DNA from: a virus
Length of the DNA: 61,040 bases
Reading direction: 5' to 3' (one strand)
IMG/VR virus record: IMGVR_UViG_3300035138_000079
Location: 1 to 61,040 of that record
A model generated the notes under the pieces. That model did no database searches, was not told where the DNA came from, and worked only from the letters and a program-made list of their open reading frames with translations. Made by a program: the position numbers and the translations under genes. Below, in pieces: positions 31,671 to 39,750 of the stretch. Position 1 is the stretch's first letter. Each line of letters opens with the position of its first letter.

Positions 31671-34346
31671 ATGCCTGCTATAATGAATATTTTGATTAGA
31701 GCAATAGATCAAGCTAGTAATGTTATTAGAGGTGTAGGCGATCAGACAAGTGGTTTAAATAATCGTTTAATTACAACAGGGAATACTATGAGTAAAGTAG
31801 GCGGTTCTTTAACTAAAAATGTAACTGTTCCTTTGGTTGCTGTAGGTGCTGCGGCTGTAAAAACTGTAGCTAAGTTTGATGATTCTATGTCTAGGGTAAA
31901 GGCTGTCAGTGGTGCCACTGGTGGTGAAATGGTTAAGCTTAGAGATCAAGCGAAGGAAATGGGTTCTACTACTAGGTTTTCGGCTTCTGAGGCTGCAGAT
32001 GCTATGGGCTTTTTGGCTCTGGCTGGTTGGGATACTAATCAAATATTGGCGGCTACACCTTCTATGTTGGATTTGGCAAGTGCGGGGTCTTTACAGTTGG
32101 CTACTGCTGCGGATATAGTGACAGATACTATGTCTGCTTTTAATATGCAAGCTTCTGAGGCTGGTAAGGCTTCTGATATATTTGCACAAGCTCAGGCAAA
32201 AAGTAATACTAGTGTTGAGCAATTAGGTGAGGCTTTTAAATATTCCAGTGCTAATGCTCATGCGGCTGGTATGAATTTAGCACAGACGGCGGCAGTTATG
32301 GGAACCTTGGCTAATAGTGGTATAAAAGGCTCTATGGCAGGTACTACTTTTAATGCTATGTTAAGAGATTTGCGTAAGGGAGCTGAGGATGGTAAAGTGG
32401 CTATAGGTGATATGTCTGTGGCTCTTTATAATTCTAATGGTACTATGCGAGATTTAGGTAGTATTATGGGAGATGTGGAAAAGGCTACGGCTGGTATGAC
32501 TACGGCTGAGCGAGACGCTGCTTTAGGTGGTATTTTCCATGAGAGGTCTATTCGTGGTGTTAATATCATGCTGGAAACTGGCTCTAAAAAATATAAAGAG
32601 TTAGAAAAGAAAATGTATGAGTCTGAGGGAGCGGCTGAAAAAATGGCTACTACTATGGAGGATAATGTAGGAGGAGCTTTTAGAGAGTTAAAATCTAGGA
32701 CTGAGGGTTTATTAATTTCTTTGGGTGAGCAATTGGCTCCTGTTGTTACTGATACTTTGATTCCTGCTTTGGAAAAAGTAGGAGGAGTGGTTGGTAAATT
32801 GGTCGGTTGGTATGCTCAATTAAGTCCTCCTTTACAGGGTGTTGTGGCTGGTTTCATTGCTTTTGCTGTGGCTATAGGGCCTATTCTGATGGTTTTAGGG
32901 AATTTAATTTCTTCTGTAGGTGTTATAGTAGCGGTATTTCCAACGTTAGTTATGGCCTTTTCTAGTGCTGCTGTGGCGGCATGGACTTTTACTACGGCTT
33001 TGTTAGCTAATCCTATAACTTGGATTGTTTTGGGTGTTATAGCTTTAATAGCTGCTATAGTGTTATTAGTTAAAAATTGGGATACTGTAAGTGCCTTTTT
33101 GTTGGGTGTTTGGGAGACTATAAAAGCTGCGGCCATTTCTGTATGGGGTGCTATAGTTTCGTTTTTTCAATCAATACCTGAGAAGATAGGAAGTATTGTT
33201 GATGCTATTGCTAACTTTTTTAAGTCTTTACCAGGCAAGATATGGACCTTTTTATCAGGTGTTATTGCTAAGGTGGTTGAGTGGCAAGTACAATTAGCCG
33301 CAAAAGCTAGAGAAGCTGTAGCTAAATTTATAGAGGGTATTAAGAGTTTGCCTAGTGATTTGCTTTATTGGTTTGGTTTTGCTATAGGTAAAGCTGTAAG
33401 GGCTGTAATAGATTTTGGTATTAAGTTAGGACAGTTAGCCCTTAAAGTTGGAAAAGCTTTAGTAGATGGTATAATTTTCTTAGTAACTGAGTTACCAGGT
33501 AAGATGTGGAATTTATTTGTTAAGGTAGTTAATAAAGTATTGGTTTGGCGTGCTAATATGATAGCTAAAGCTAAAGAACTTGGTTCTAAGTTTTTAGCTG
33601 CTGTGATATCATTTTTTCAACAGTTGCCTGGTCGATTGTGGAATTTCTTTACTAGTTCTATAAGTAAAGCTATCTCATGGGGTTCTCAGATGAGGAGTAA
33701 GGCAATTGAAACGGGTAGGAGTTTTATAGAGGGTGTAATAAATTTCTTTAAAAATTTACCTAGTAAAGCATGGACTTTTTTACTACAAACAATTAATAAG
33801 GTTGTGTCATGGCGTGCTAAGATGATACAAAAGGCAAAAGATGCAGGTACCAAACTTGTTAGTGGTTTTATTAGTACTATTAGAGACTTACCATCTAAAA
33901 TTGGTGGTATTTTAAAAGATGCTGCTACTAAATTATTAAATATTGGGTCTACTCTTTGGAATAACGCAAAAAAAGCGGGTGCGAAGATTTGGGAAGGTTT
34001 TAAAGATGGTTTAGGTATTCATTCACCTTCATATTTGGAGCGAGCTATGGATGCAATTGCTCTGAAATCTCATGAAATGAAGAAAGACATGGTAGGTAAC
34101 TTTAGAGATTTATCTGATATTGGTATTGGTGATACTAACTTAATGAGAGTTTTAAGTAATAATCATGCTAATATGAATGGTATGTTTGCTCAAAAGTTAT
34201 CAGATTTTGTAAAGGATAGAATAGTTGTTGAGGTTCCTGTTAATTTAGATGGGCGTGAAGTGTCTAGAGTAGTAACTCCTTATGTGTCTACTAATTTAGC
34301 CAGAAAAACTGGTAATAAAAATAGGTCTGAGGGGAGGCGAAGATAA
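31671..34346 (+). CDS. Tail tape measure protein
   Basis: 891 aa from the ATG at 31671, after AGAGGAGGTGA; the GTG at 31662 lies in the ribosome site. N-terminal TIGR01760-like domain (KFDDSMSRVKAVSGATG through AALGGIFHERSI), hydrophobic helices at about 385-470, and a set of 40- to 48-residue repeats from about 500 to 750. The length predicts a tail of roughly 130 nm. It sets tail length and probably helps DNA enter the cell. Confidence 0.93.
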   Translation: MPAIMNILIRAIDQASNVIRGVGDQTSGLNNRLITTGNTMSKVGGSLTKNVTVPLVAVGAAAVKTVAKFDDSMSRVKAVSGATGGEMVKLRDQAKEMGSTTRFSASEAADAMGFLALAGWDTNQILAATPSMLDLASAGSLQLATAADIVTDTMSAFNMQASEAGKASDIFAQAQAKSNTSVEQLGEAFKYSSANAHAAGMNLAQTAAVMGTLANSGIKGSMAGTTFNAMLRDLRKGAEDGKVAIGDMSVALYNSNGTMRDLGSIMGDVEKATAGMTTAERDAALGGIFHERSIRGVNIMLETGSKKYKELEKKMYESEGAAEKMATTMEDNVGGAFRELKSRTEGLLISLGEQLAPVVTDTLIPALEKVGGVVGKLVGWYAQLSPPLQGVVAGFIAFAVAIGPILMVLGNLISSVGVIVAVFPTLVMAFSSAAVAAWTFTTALLANPITWIVLGVIALIAAIVLLVKNWDTVSAFLLGVWETIKAAAISVWGAIVSFFQSIPEKIGSIVDAIANFFKSLPGKIWTFLSGVIAKVVEWQVQLAAKAREAVAKFIEGIKSLPSDLLYWFGFAIGKAVRAVIDFGIKLGQLALKVGKALVDGIIFLVTELPGKMWNLFVKVVNKVLVWRANMIAKAKELGSKFLAAVISFFQQLPGRLWNFFTSSISKAISWGSQMRSKAIETGRSFIEGVINFFKNLPSKAWTFLLQTINKVVSWRAKMIQKAKDAGTKLVSGFISTIRDLPSKIGGILKDAATKLLNIGSTLWNNAKKAGAKIWEGFKDGLGIHSPSYLERAMDAIALKSHEMKKDMVGNFRDLSDIGIGDTNLMRVLSNNHANMNGMFAQKLSDFVKDRIVVEVPVNLDGREVSRVVTPYVSTNLARKTGNKNRSEGRRR
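33165..33915 (+). repeat. Protein-level tandem repeats in the tape measure gene
   Basis: Repeats with an LPxK/R core (SLPGK, SLPSD, ELPGK, QLPGR, NLPSK, DLPSK). The last three intervals are exactly 44 residues (132 bases); earlier ones are 40 and 48. Confidence 0.75.
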
Positions 34347-35092
34347 TGGCTAATGTCACTTTTAGTTTTGATGGAGTAGACTTTTCTAATCTTTTATTTG
34401 TTAATAATGTTGGTAGAGATTTAATTATTAATCAAATAGTTAAATCAACGGATACTAATACTAATGGAGAATTATTTATTAATAAAAGGGATGGTATTGC
34501 AACGGTACCTGTTGATGTTGTGGTATATGAGGATAGTTTAACTGCTTTACATAGTCTTAAAAGGGATATAGCTTCTAAACTTATAAAGGCTGAGCCTAAG
34601 GCTTTAATATTCTCTGATGAGAGTGATAAATATTTAAATGCGATTTTATCTGGGAATACTTCTTTAGATTTAATAGCTTTAAATGGTACAGGTACTTTAA
34701 ATTTTATGGCTTTTGATCCTTATTGGTATGCTGTAGAGGATGAGACTTTTAATTTTAATGGTACTGGCAATCATAATTTTACTAGAAGTAAGGGAAATAT
34801 AAATTCTTTGCCTAAGATTGAGATTACTGCTGTTGGTAGTGGTACTATAGAAATAATTTTAAATGGTGTTACTATTAATTATACAGGGACTATGGTCTCA
34901 GGTGATAAGTTAGTTATAGATTCTAAATTGAAAACTGCTTATATTTTAAATGGTGAAGTTAAAACAAGTGCTATTAATAATTTAGATTCTTTGGATTTTT
35001 TTGAGGCTGTTACTGGTGAAAACTCTTTTTATGTTTTAACAAGTGATTTCACCGTTGATATAGATGTGACCTGTCGAAGTCGGTGGGTGTAA
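34346..35092 (+). CDS. Distal tail protein (Dit)
   Basis: 248 aa. N-terminal VTFSFDGVDFSNLLF and a DPYWYAVEDETFNFNG segment near 125-140 match the Dit/phage tail family that forms the hub between tube and tip. Starts on the last base of the tape measure stop. A strong terminator follows. Confidence 0.85.
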   Translation: MANVTFSFDGVDFSNLLFVNNVGRDLIINQIVKSTDTNTNGELFINKRDGIATVPVDVVVYEDSLTALHSLKRDIASKLIKAEPKALIFSDESDKYLNAILSGNTSLDLIALNGTGTLNFMAFDPYWYAVEDETFNFNGTGNHNFTRSKGNINSLPKIEITAVGSGTIEIILNGVTINYTGTMVSGDKLVIDSKLKTAYILNGEVKTSAINNLDSLDFFEAVTGENSFYVLTSDFTVDIDVTCRSRWV

Positions 35093-35106
35093 GCTGTAAG
35101 GTAGAT

Positions 35107-35128
35107 GGGCGGCGGTGTGCCGCCTTTT
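35107..35128 (+). terminator. Strong GC-rich terminator inside the tail module
   Basis: GGCGGC / GCCGCC perfect stem, GGTGT loop, TTTT. It is the most GC-rich hairpin in the window. Confidence 0.85.
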
Positions 35129-35135
35129 CTATTGA

Positions 35136-35164
35136 TTGACGTATGTGTAGTTTGCTGATATAAT
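35136..35164 (+). promoter_or_regulatory. Class A promoter variant
   Basis: TTGACG 35136-35141 in TTGACGTATGTG, spacer 17, TATAAT 35159-35164. It restarts transcription for the tail-tip genes. Confidence 0.78.
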
Positions 35165-35182
35165 AAAGATTGGAGGTGTATT

Positions 35183-36100
35183 ATGGCTAATTCAGATTTT
35201 AGAGTATTAAGTACTCTAGATAGTATTTTATCAGGTCATTTAAATGCTATAGCAAAAGGAGTAATGAGACTTGAGGATTTATTAGGGTTATCTTCGGATT
35301 CTGTCTCCGATCATGAATTAACTCCTGTAATTGATCAAAGTGTAATAGCTTTGAGATATAGGATTTATGAGGCTACGGGAGGCTATAGAAATTGGTTAGA
35401 TAGTCCTACTCCTGTAATATATAGAAATGCTGTAGAGGTTGATTCTGGGGAATATGTTTTACATAAAGGTTTTGGTTTAATTATTTTTAATAGTCAACAG
35501 TTACCTGGGGATACAATTACGGCAGATTTTGATTATATAAAAGATTCTCAATCTACTGTTGTAAGTGAAGTTAATAGAAAAGTAGGTCCTGTTTATGTAC
35601 CTAATCAGTATAAAAGTGTAGCTCCTGCTTATAGGTCGGTAACTGTTTCGGCTGATACTTATTATATATTACCTTTGGAAATACCAGAGACTTTAACTTT
35701 TGATAGGATAGGAACTGATATAGTAGCGGCTTTAGCTGGTAATATGTGTGTTTCTATTTGGGCTAATGATAATGGTTATCCAGGAGAGTTAATTTATGAT
35801 GGGGAATTAGATGTTAGTAGTACTGGTGTAACTGTTTTATCAGAGGATATAATTTTAAATAAAGGTTTGTATTGGATAGGGTTTATTACTGATGTTGCTG
35901 TGGATATTCAAGGGGTAGTTACTTCTTATATTAATCCTATAGCTAGTGATTGGAACCCTGTTAAAAATTATGTAGGATATACTCTTGGGGCTACATATAC
36001 TAATGAGCCGCCTAACCCTTTTAGTGGTGGGGCTAGTTTAGTAGCTATGGAGGATGCGGCTCAATTAGGGGCGGTGTTTTTAAGACGTAAGTCTAGTTAA
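35183..36100 (+). CDS. Tail-tip or fibre structural protein, 305 aa
   Basis: N-terminal helix region (LSTLDSILSGHLNAIAKGVMRLEDLLG), then beta-rich domains; residues about 155-260 (YRSVTVSADTYYILPLEIPET) look like a carbohydrate-type beta sandwich. First gene after the internal terminator and promoter. Family not recognised with certainty. Confidence 0.65.
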   Translation: MANSDFRVLSTLDSILSGHLNAIAKGVMRLEDLLGLSSDSVSDHELTPVIDQSVIALRYRIYEATGGYRNWLDSPTPVIYRNAVEVDSGEYVLHKGFGLIIFNSQQLPGDTITADFDYIKDSQSTVVSEVNRKVGPVYVPNQYKSVAPAYRSVTVSADTYYILPLEIPETLTFDRIGTDIVAALAGNMCVSIWANDNGYPGELIYDGELDVSSTGVTVLSEDIILNKGLYWIGFITDVAVDIQGVVTSYINPIASDWNPVKNYVGYTLGATYTNEPPNPFSGGASLVAMEDAAQLGAVFLRRKSS

Positions 36101-36115
36101 AAGGAGGTTTTATTA

Positions 36116-36559
36116 ATGGCTGTAAGCACTGATTTTTTTGGAAATTTCGCTAAAAAGTTGGCAGAGGCTGAAATTAATTGGGTGAGTGATACTATAAAGT
36201 TAGCTTTGTATACTAGTTCTTTGGCTCCTGATATAAATACGGATACGTATTTAGCGGATGTTAGTGGATATGATACTTATGAGGTGTCTACTAGTGGTAC
36301 GGGTTATACACAAAAAACTTTATCATCTAAAACTAATACAACTAGTGGGGGTAATGCTTCTTTAGATGCGGCTGATATTGTTTGGAGTAGTGCGACTTTT
36401 ACTGCTCGATACGCTGTTATTTTTAAAGATACTGGCAATCCAGCGACTAGTATTGTTATTGGTTTAATAGATTTTGGAGCGGATATTAGTGTGTCCTCAG
36501 GTGATTTTACTCTTACTTGGGATGCTAATGGTGTAGTTTATTTTTCGCCTCCTGCTTAA
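36116..36559 (+). CDS. Conserved-type phage structural protein, 147 aa
   Basis: Pattern DTIKLALYTSSLAPDINTDTYLADV followed by aromatic beta strands (WSSATFTARYAVIFKDTG) recurs in many phage tail or capsid accessory proteins of similar size. Begins at ATG after AAGGAGG. Probably a tail accessory protein; exact role unknown. Confidence 0.72.
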   Translation: MAVSTDFFGNFAKKLAEAEINWVSDTIKLALYTSSLAPDINTDTYLADVSGYDTYEVSTSGTGYTQKTLSSKTNTTSGGNASLDAADIVWSSATFTARYAVIFKDTGNPATSIVIGLIDFGADISVSSGDFTLTWDANGVVYFSPPA

Positions 36560-36596
36560 TAAGTTAATCTTAAAGTTTATGAGGAGGTGATGACTT

Positions 36597-39221
36597 TTGG
36601 GTATCTATTGGTATTATACAGAGTATGGCACTGATGATGGTTATGCTACGGATGGTGGTTATTATATAAATAATGGTAGTTGGTTATATGCGGGGTTATT
36701 TGGAGATAGTACAACTCAAAATACTTTTCATGTGATTTCAGATGTAACTATTCCTCCTAAGGCTGTTATTAAAAGTGCTTATTTAAGGGCTTATTTTGAT
36801 GTAAATGTGGGAGTTTCTGTTAAGTTAAAAGTCTCCGCAGAAAAGGCCTTGAATCCTGCTGCGTGTGTGGATAATGCGGATTATTTTTCCCGTAGTTTAA
36901 CAACTAATAAAGTTGATTGGGATTTAGATGGTGAGATTTTTAATTGGGAGGATTCACCTGATTTATCTGATATGATATCTGAAATAGTTAATCAAGATGG
37001 TTGGGTTGCTGGTAATGATATTCAATTTTTCTTAAGAGATGATGGTAGTGCTGTAGGAGATTATGGTAATATTGTAGCTTTTGATTATGATGATAGTTAT
37101 ACTTATGCAGTGAGATTAATGGTTGAATGGGAGTATCCTAAATTTGATGTTAACATGCAAATACCTTCTATTAGTTGGTCTGTTAATGAGAAATTATCTA
37201 GTTTCTTAAAATATATTTCTTTGCCTGAGCCTAGTATACAATGTAATGCTGAGGTAATAGTTCCTCCTATAGGGGTAAATCTTAGTTTGCCTGAGGCTGA
37301 TCCTGGTGGTAATGTTTCTATTAATGTACCATCTATAAAGGTAAATATAGGTATGGAGCCTCTGGCTTATGCGGGTAATTATGTACCTTCTACTTCATTA
37401 AAAGTAAGTTTACCCATACCAACTTATACTAATGATTATAATAAAAGTATAAGTCCTATAAATATGGCTATGGTTTTACCTATACCTTTAGTTAGAGCTA
37501 CGGAACATTTTACTATTGTGCCTTATAATTATTTGGATATAGTTAAATATAATGATTTGGATAGTATATTTTATAATGATTCTATTAGGGAGCCTGAGAG
37601 CATAAGTAATTCTAATGTGGTTGTTTATGATGAGGCTGGGATAATGGATTTTATTTTATTACATGCTATGGATGTTATTATTAAAGAAGAAGTCAATGGT
37701 ATTTTAGAACTTACTTTTTCTTTAGCTTATAATGATGTTAATATATCTAAAGTTTTAAATGAGAAAAAAGTTAGGGTTTATGGAAAAGACTTTTATATTC
37801 GTAGAATATCTAAATTAAAAGATTTTGGTGGGGAAGTTGATATTTTTTGTGAGGCTGTATGGTATGAGTTAGGTAATATAAGTCCTATATCTATCTTTGA
37901 TGAGAATGGGGTTTATAGTGAATTTACTTGGGAAAGTTCTAATCCTGCTATTCCTTTAATTTATATATTAAGGGATACTGAGTGGGATGTTGGTATTATT
38001 TCTGAGGAGCTTTTAGATATAGTAAGGGATTTTAAAGTAAATAGTAATATGAATGTTCTTGAGTGCTTGAAATCTGTTGTTGACTTTTGGGGTGGAGAGT
38101 TAGAGTTTGATTTTATTAATTATAGAGTTAACTTTTTAAATCAAGTTGGTGGCGATCCTGGTGTTGGTATTTTGGCAGGGAAAAACATGAAAGAAATTAC
38201 TCTTGAAAGTGATAGCACAGATGTAATCACACGTTTATATCCTTATGGAAAAGACGGATTATCTATAGCGGAAGTTAATGGAGGTGTTCCTTTTGTTGAG
38301 GATTATACTTATTATAGTAAAGTAAAAGTAGGTATTATAACAGATGAAAGGTTTACTAATGCAGAGGATTTAAAAGATAAAGCTATAGAGTTGTTGACTG
38401 AGGTTTCTAAAGAGTCTTATTTATATACTATTAAAGCTTCAGATTTATCGTTTTTGGGTGATTGGTCTCATGAAGTTTTTAAGCTAGGGGATTATGTTAA
38501 AGTTTTTGATAAAGACTTAGGAATAGATATAAAAACTAGGATTTTGAAGATGGATTATAATGTGTCTTATCCTGAGGATAATATATTAGAATTATCGGCT
38601 AAGACTCCTAGTTTAGAAGATTTATTATCGGATATAGTTGTTGGTGAAGATACGGAAGAAATATTAAATGTTACTATAGATGATGATGCCATTACTGGGA
38701 ATTTTGAATTATATTTTAATTATGGTTTAGCTGAGGAATTATATTTAGGGGTTATTGAGTTAGGAGAGACTGCAAGTGGTTTTGATATTATTAGGGATGT
38801 TTCTAATATTTCAATTGATCATTCAGGTGGGGATTATTCCTTAGGACCTGATGGAGAGCCTAAAATTATTTGTAATTCTACTATTTGTAAATTAACTATT
38901 GATAAGATGTATTTGAAGTATGAGAGTGATAAAGCTTCTATTATGCCTATTAATAATGGTTATGCTATCTTGTCTGTGGATGAAGGAATTAATACTTTAG
39001 TGCCTATTACTTCTTTGAATGCTTCAGATTATTTGGATAATATAACATTGATTAGTAATACTAAAAATGAAAAAAGAGTTAAATTAGTTTTTAATAAATG
39101 TTTAAATGATGGAGCTATAGAACATGCTTTTAATCAATATGAAAAGGTTGTTAAAAAGACTGTATTTACAGCTTATTCAGAGGATGGCGAATCTCCATTA
39201 GATATTTATGTGTATGATTAG
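36597..39221 (+). CDS. Tail-associated protein (Tal) with DNRLRE-like N-terminus
   Basis: 874 aa from TTG nine bases after GAGGAGGTG. Residues about 20-185 form a beta domain homologous to the N-terminus of the protein at 42531. The region about 335-710 (VYDEAGIMDFILLHAMDV, VNGILELTFSLAYND, VITRLYPYGKDGL, YVKVFDKDLGIDIKTRILK) matches the prophage endopeptidase tail/Tal family that forms the tail tip. The last 150 residues are beta-rich and may be a receptor-binding head. Confidence 0.85.
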   Translation: MGIYWYYTEYGTDDGYATDGGYYINNGSWLYAGLFGDSTTQNTFHVISDVTIPPKAVIKSAYLRAYFDVNVGVSVKLKVSAEKALNPAACVDNADYFSRSLTTNKVDWDLDGEIFNWEDSPDLSDMISEIVNQDGWVAGNDIQFFLRDDGSAVGDYGNIVAFDYDDSYTYAVRLMVEWEYPKFDVNMQIPSISWSVNEKLSSFLKYISLPEPSIQCNAEVIVPPIGVNLSLPEADPGGNVSINVPSIKVNIGMEPLAYAGNYVPSTSLKVSLPIPTYTNDYNKSISPINMAMVLPIPLVRATEHFTIVPYNYLDIVKYNDLDSIFYNDSIREPESISNSNVVVYDEAGIMDFILLHAMDVIIKEEVNGILELTFSLAYNDVNISKVLNEKKVRVYGKDFYIRRISKLKDFGGEVDIFCEAVWYELGNISPISIFDENGVYSEFTWESSNPAIPLIYILRDTEWDVGIISEELLDIVRDFKVNSNMNVLECLKSVVDFWGGELEFDFINYRVNFLNQVGGDPGVGILAGKNMKEITLESDSTDVITRLYPYGKDGLSIAEVNGGVPFVEDYTYYSKVKVGIITDERFTNAEDLKDKAIELLTEVSKESYLYTIKASDLSFLGDWSHEVFKLGDYVKVFDKDLGIDIKTRILKMDYNVSYPEDNILELSAKTPSLEDLLSDIVVGEDTEEILNVTIDDDAITGNFELYFNYGLAEELYLGVIELGETASGFDIIRDVSNISIDHSGGDYSLGPDGEPKIICNSTICKLTIDKMYLKYESDKASIMPINNGYAILSVDEGINTLVPITSLNASDYLDNITLISNTKNEKRVKLVFNKCLNDGAIEHAFNQYEKVVKKTVFTAYSEDGESPLDIYVYD

Positions 39222-39232
39222 GAGGGGTTTTT

Positions 39233-39736
39233 ATGGCTTTAGTTATACCTTTAGGAGGCGGTGTCGGATATAAGAATTTTTTTAATTTAGAGGGTTCTTA
39301 TTTAGGAATTGTTGAAGATGGTAAATTTCAAGATGTAAGACAGTTTAAAGAAATTAAGAGGGTTACTGATGGGTTTAATTTTGTTGGAGACAAAGATATT
39401 TTAAAAATTAATTCAATGTTAACTTTAAAATATTATAGTTGGTCTCTAAAAAATTTAATTGCTGGGGTACCTTTTGATATAGATACTGGTAGTGATGGTT
39501 ATGGAAGTTTTACTAAATATTCTGTAAGAAGTTCTTATAGTTCTAGTGATTTATTGGAGGATATAACTTTTATAGGTAGTAAGTATGGGGGTGACTCCAT
39601 AACTATATCTTTAAAAAATGCTTTGAATATTGAAAATAATGCGATTAATTTTAATGAAAGAATATATCATGAGGTTACTTATGTTGGTTTTTATGCTTTT
39701 AGTAGTAGTGACCCTGTGGTAAATATTTTAGAGTAA
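39233..39736 (+). CDS. Unknown tail protein, 167 aa
   Basis: ATG after GGAGGGG. Beta-rich with Gly/Ser/Tyr-rich turns; no family recognised. Lies between Tal and a large adhesin, so probably part of the tail tip. Confidence 0.65.
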   Translation: MALVIPLGGGVGYKNFFNLEGSYLGIVEDGKFQDVRQFKEIKRVTDGFNFVGDKDILKINSMLTLKYYSWSLKNLIAGVPFDIDTGSDGYGSFTKYSVRSSYSSSDLLEDITFIGSKYGGDSITISLKNALNIENNAINFNERIYHEVTYVGFYAFSSSDPVVNILE

Positions 39737-39750
39737 AGGGGGTTATTTAA

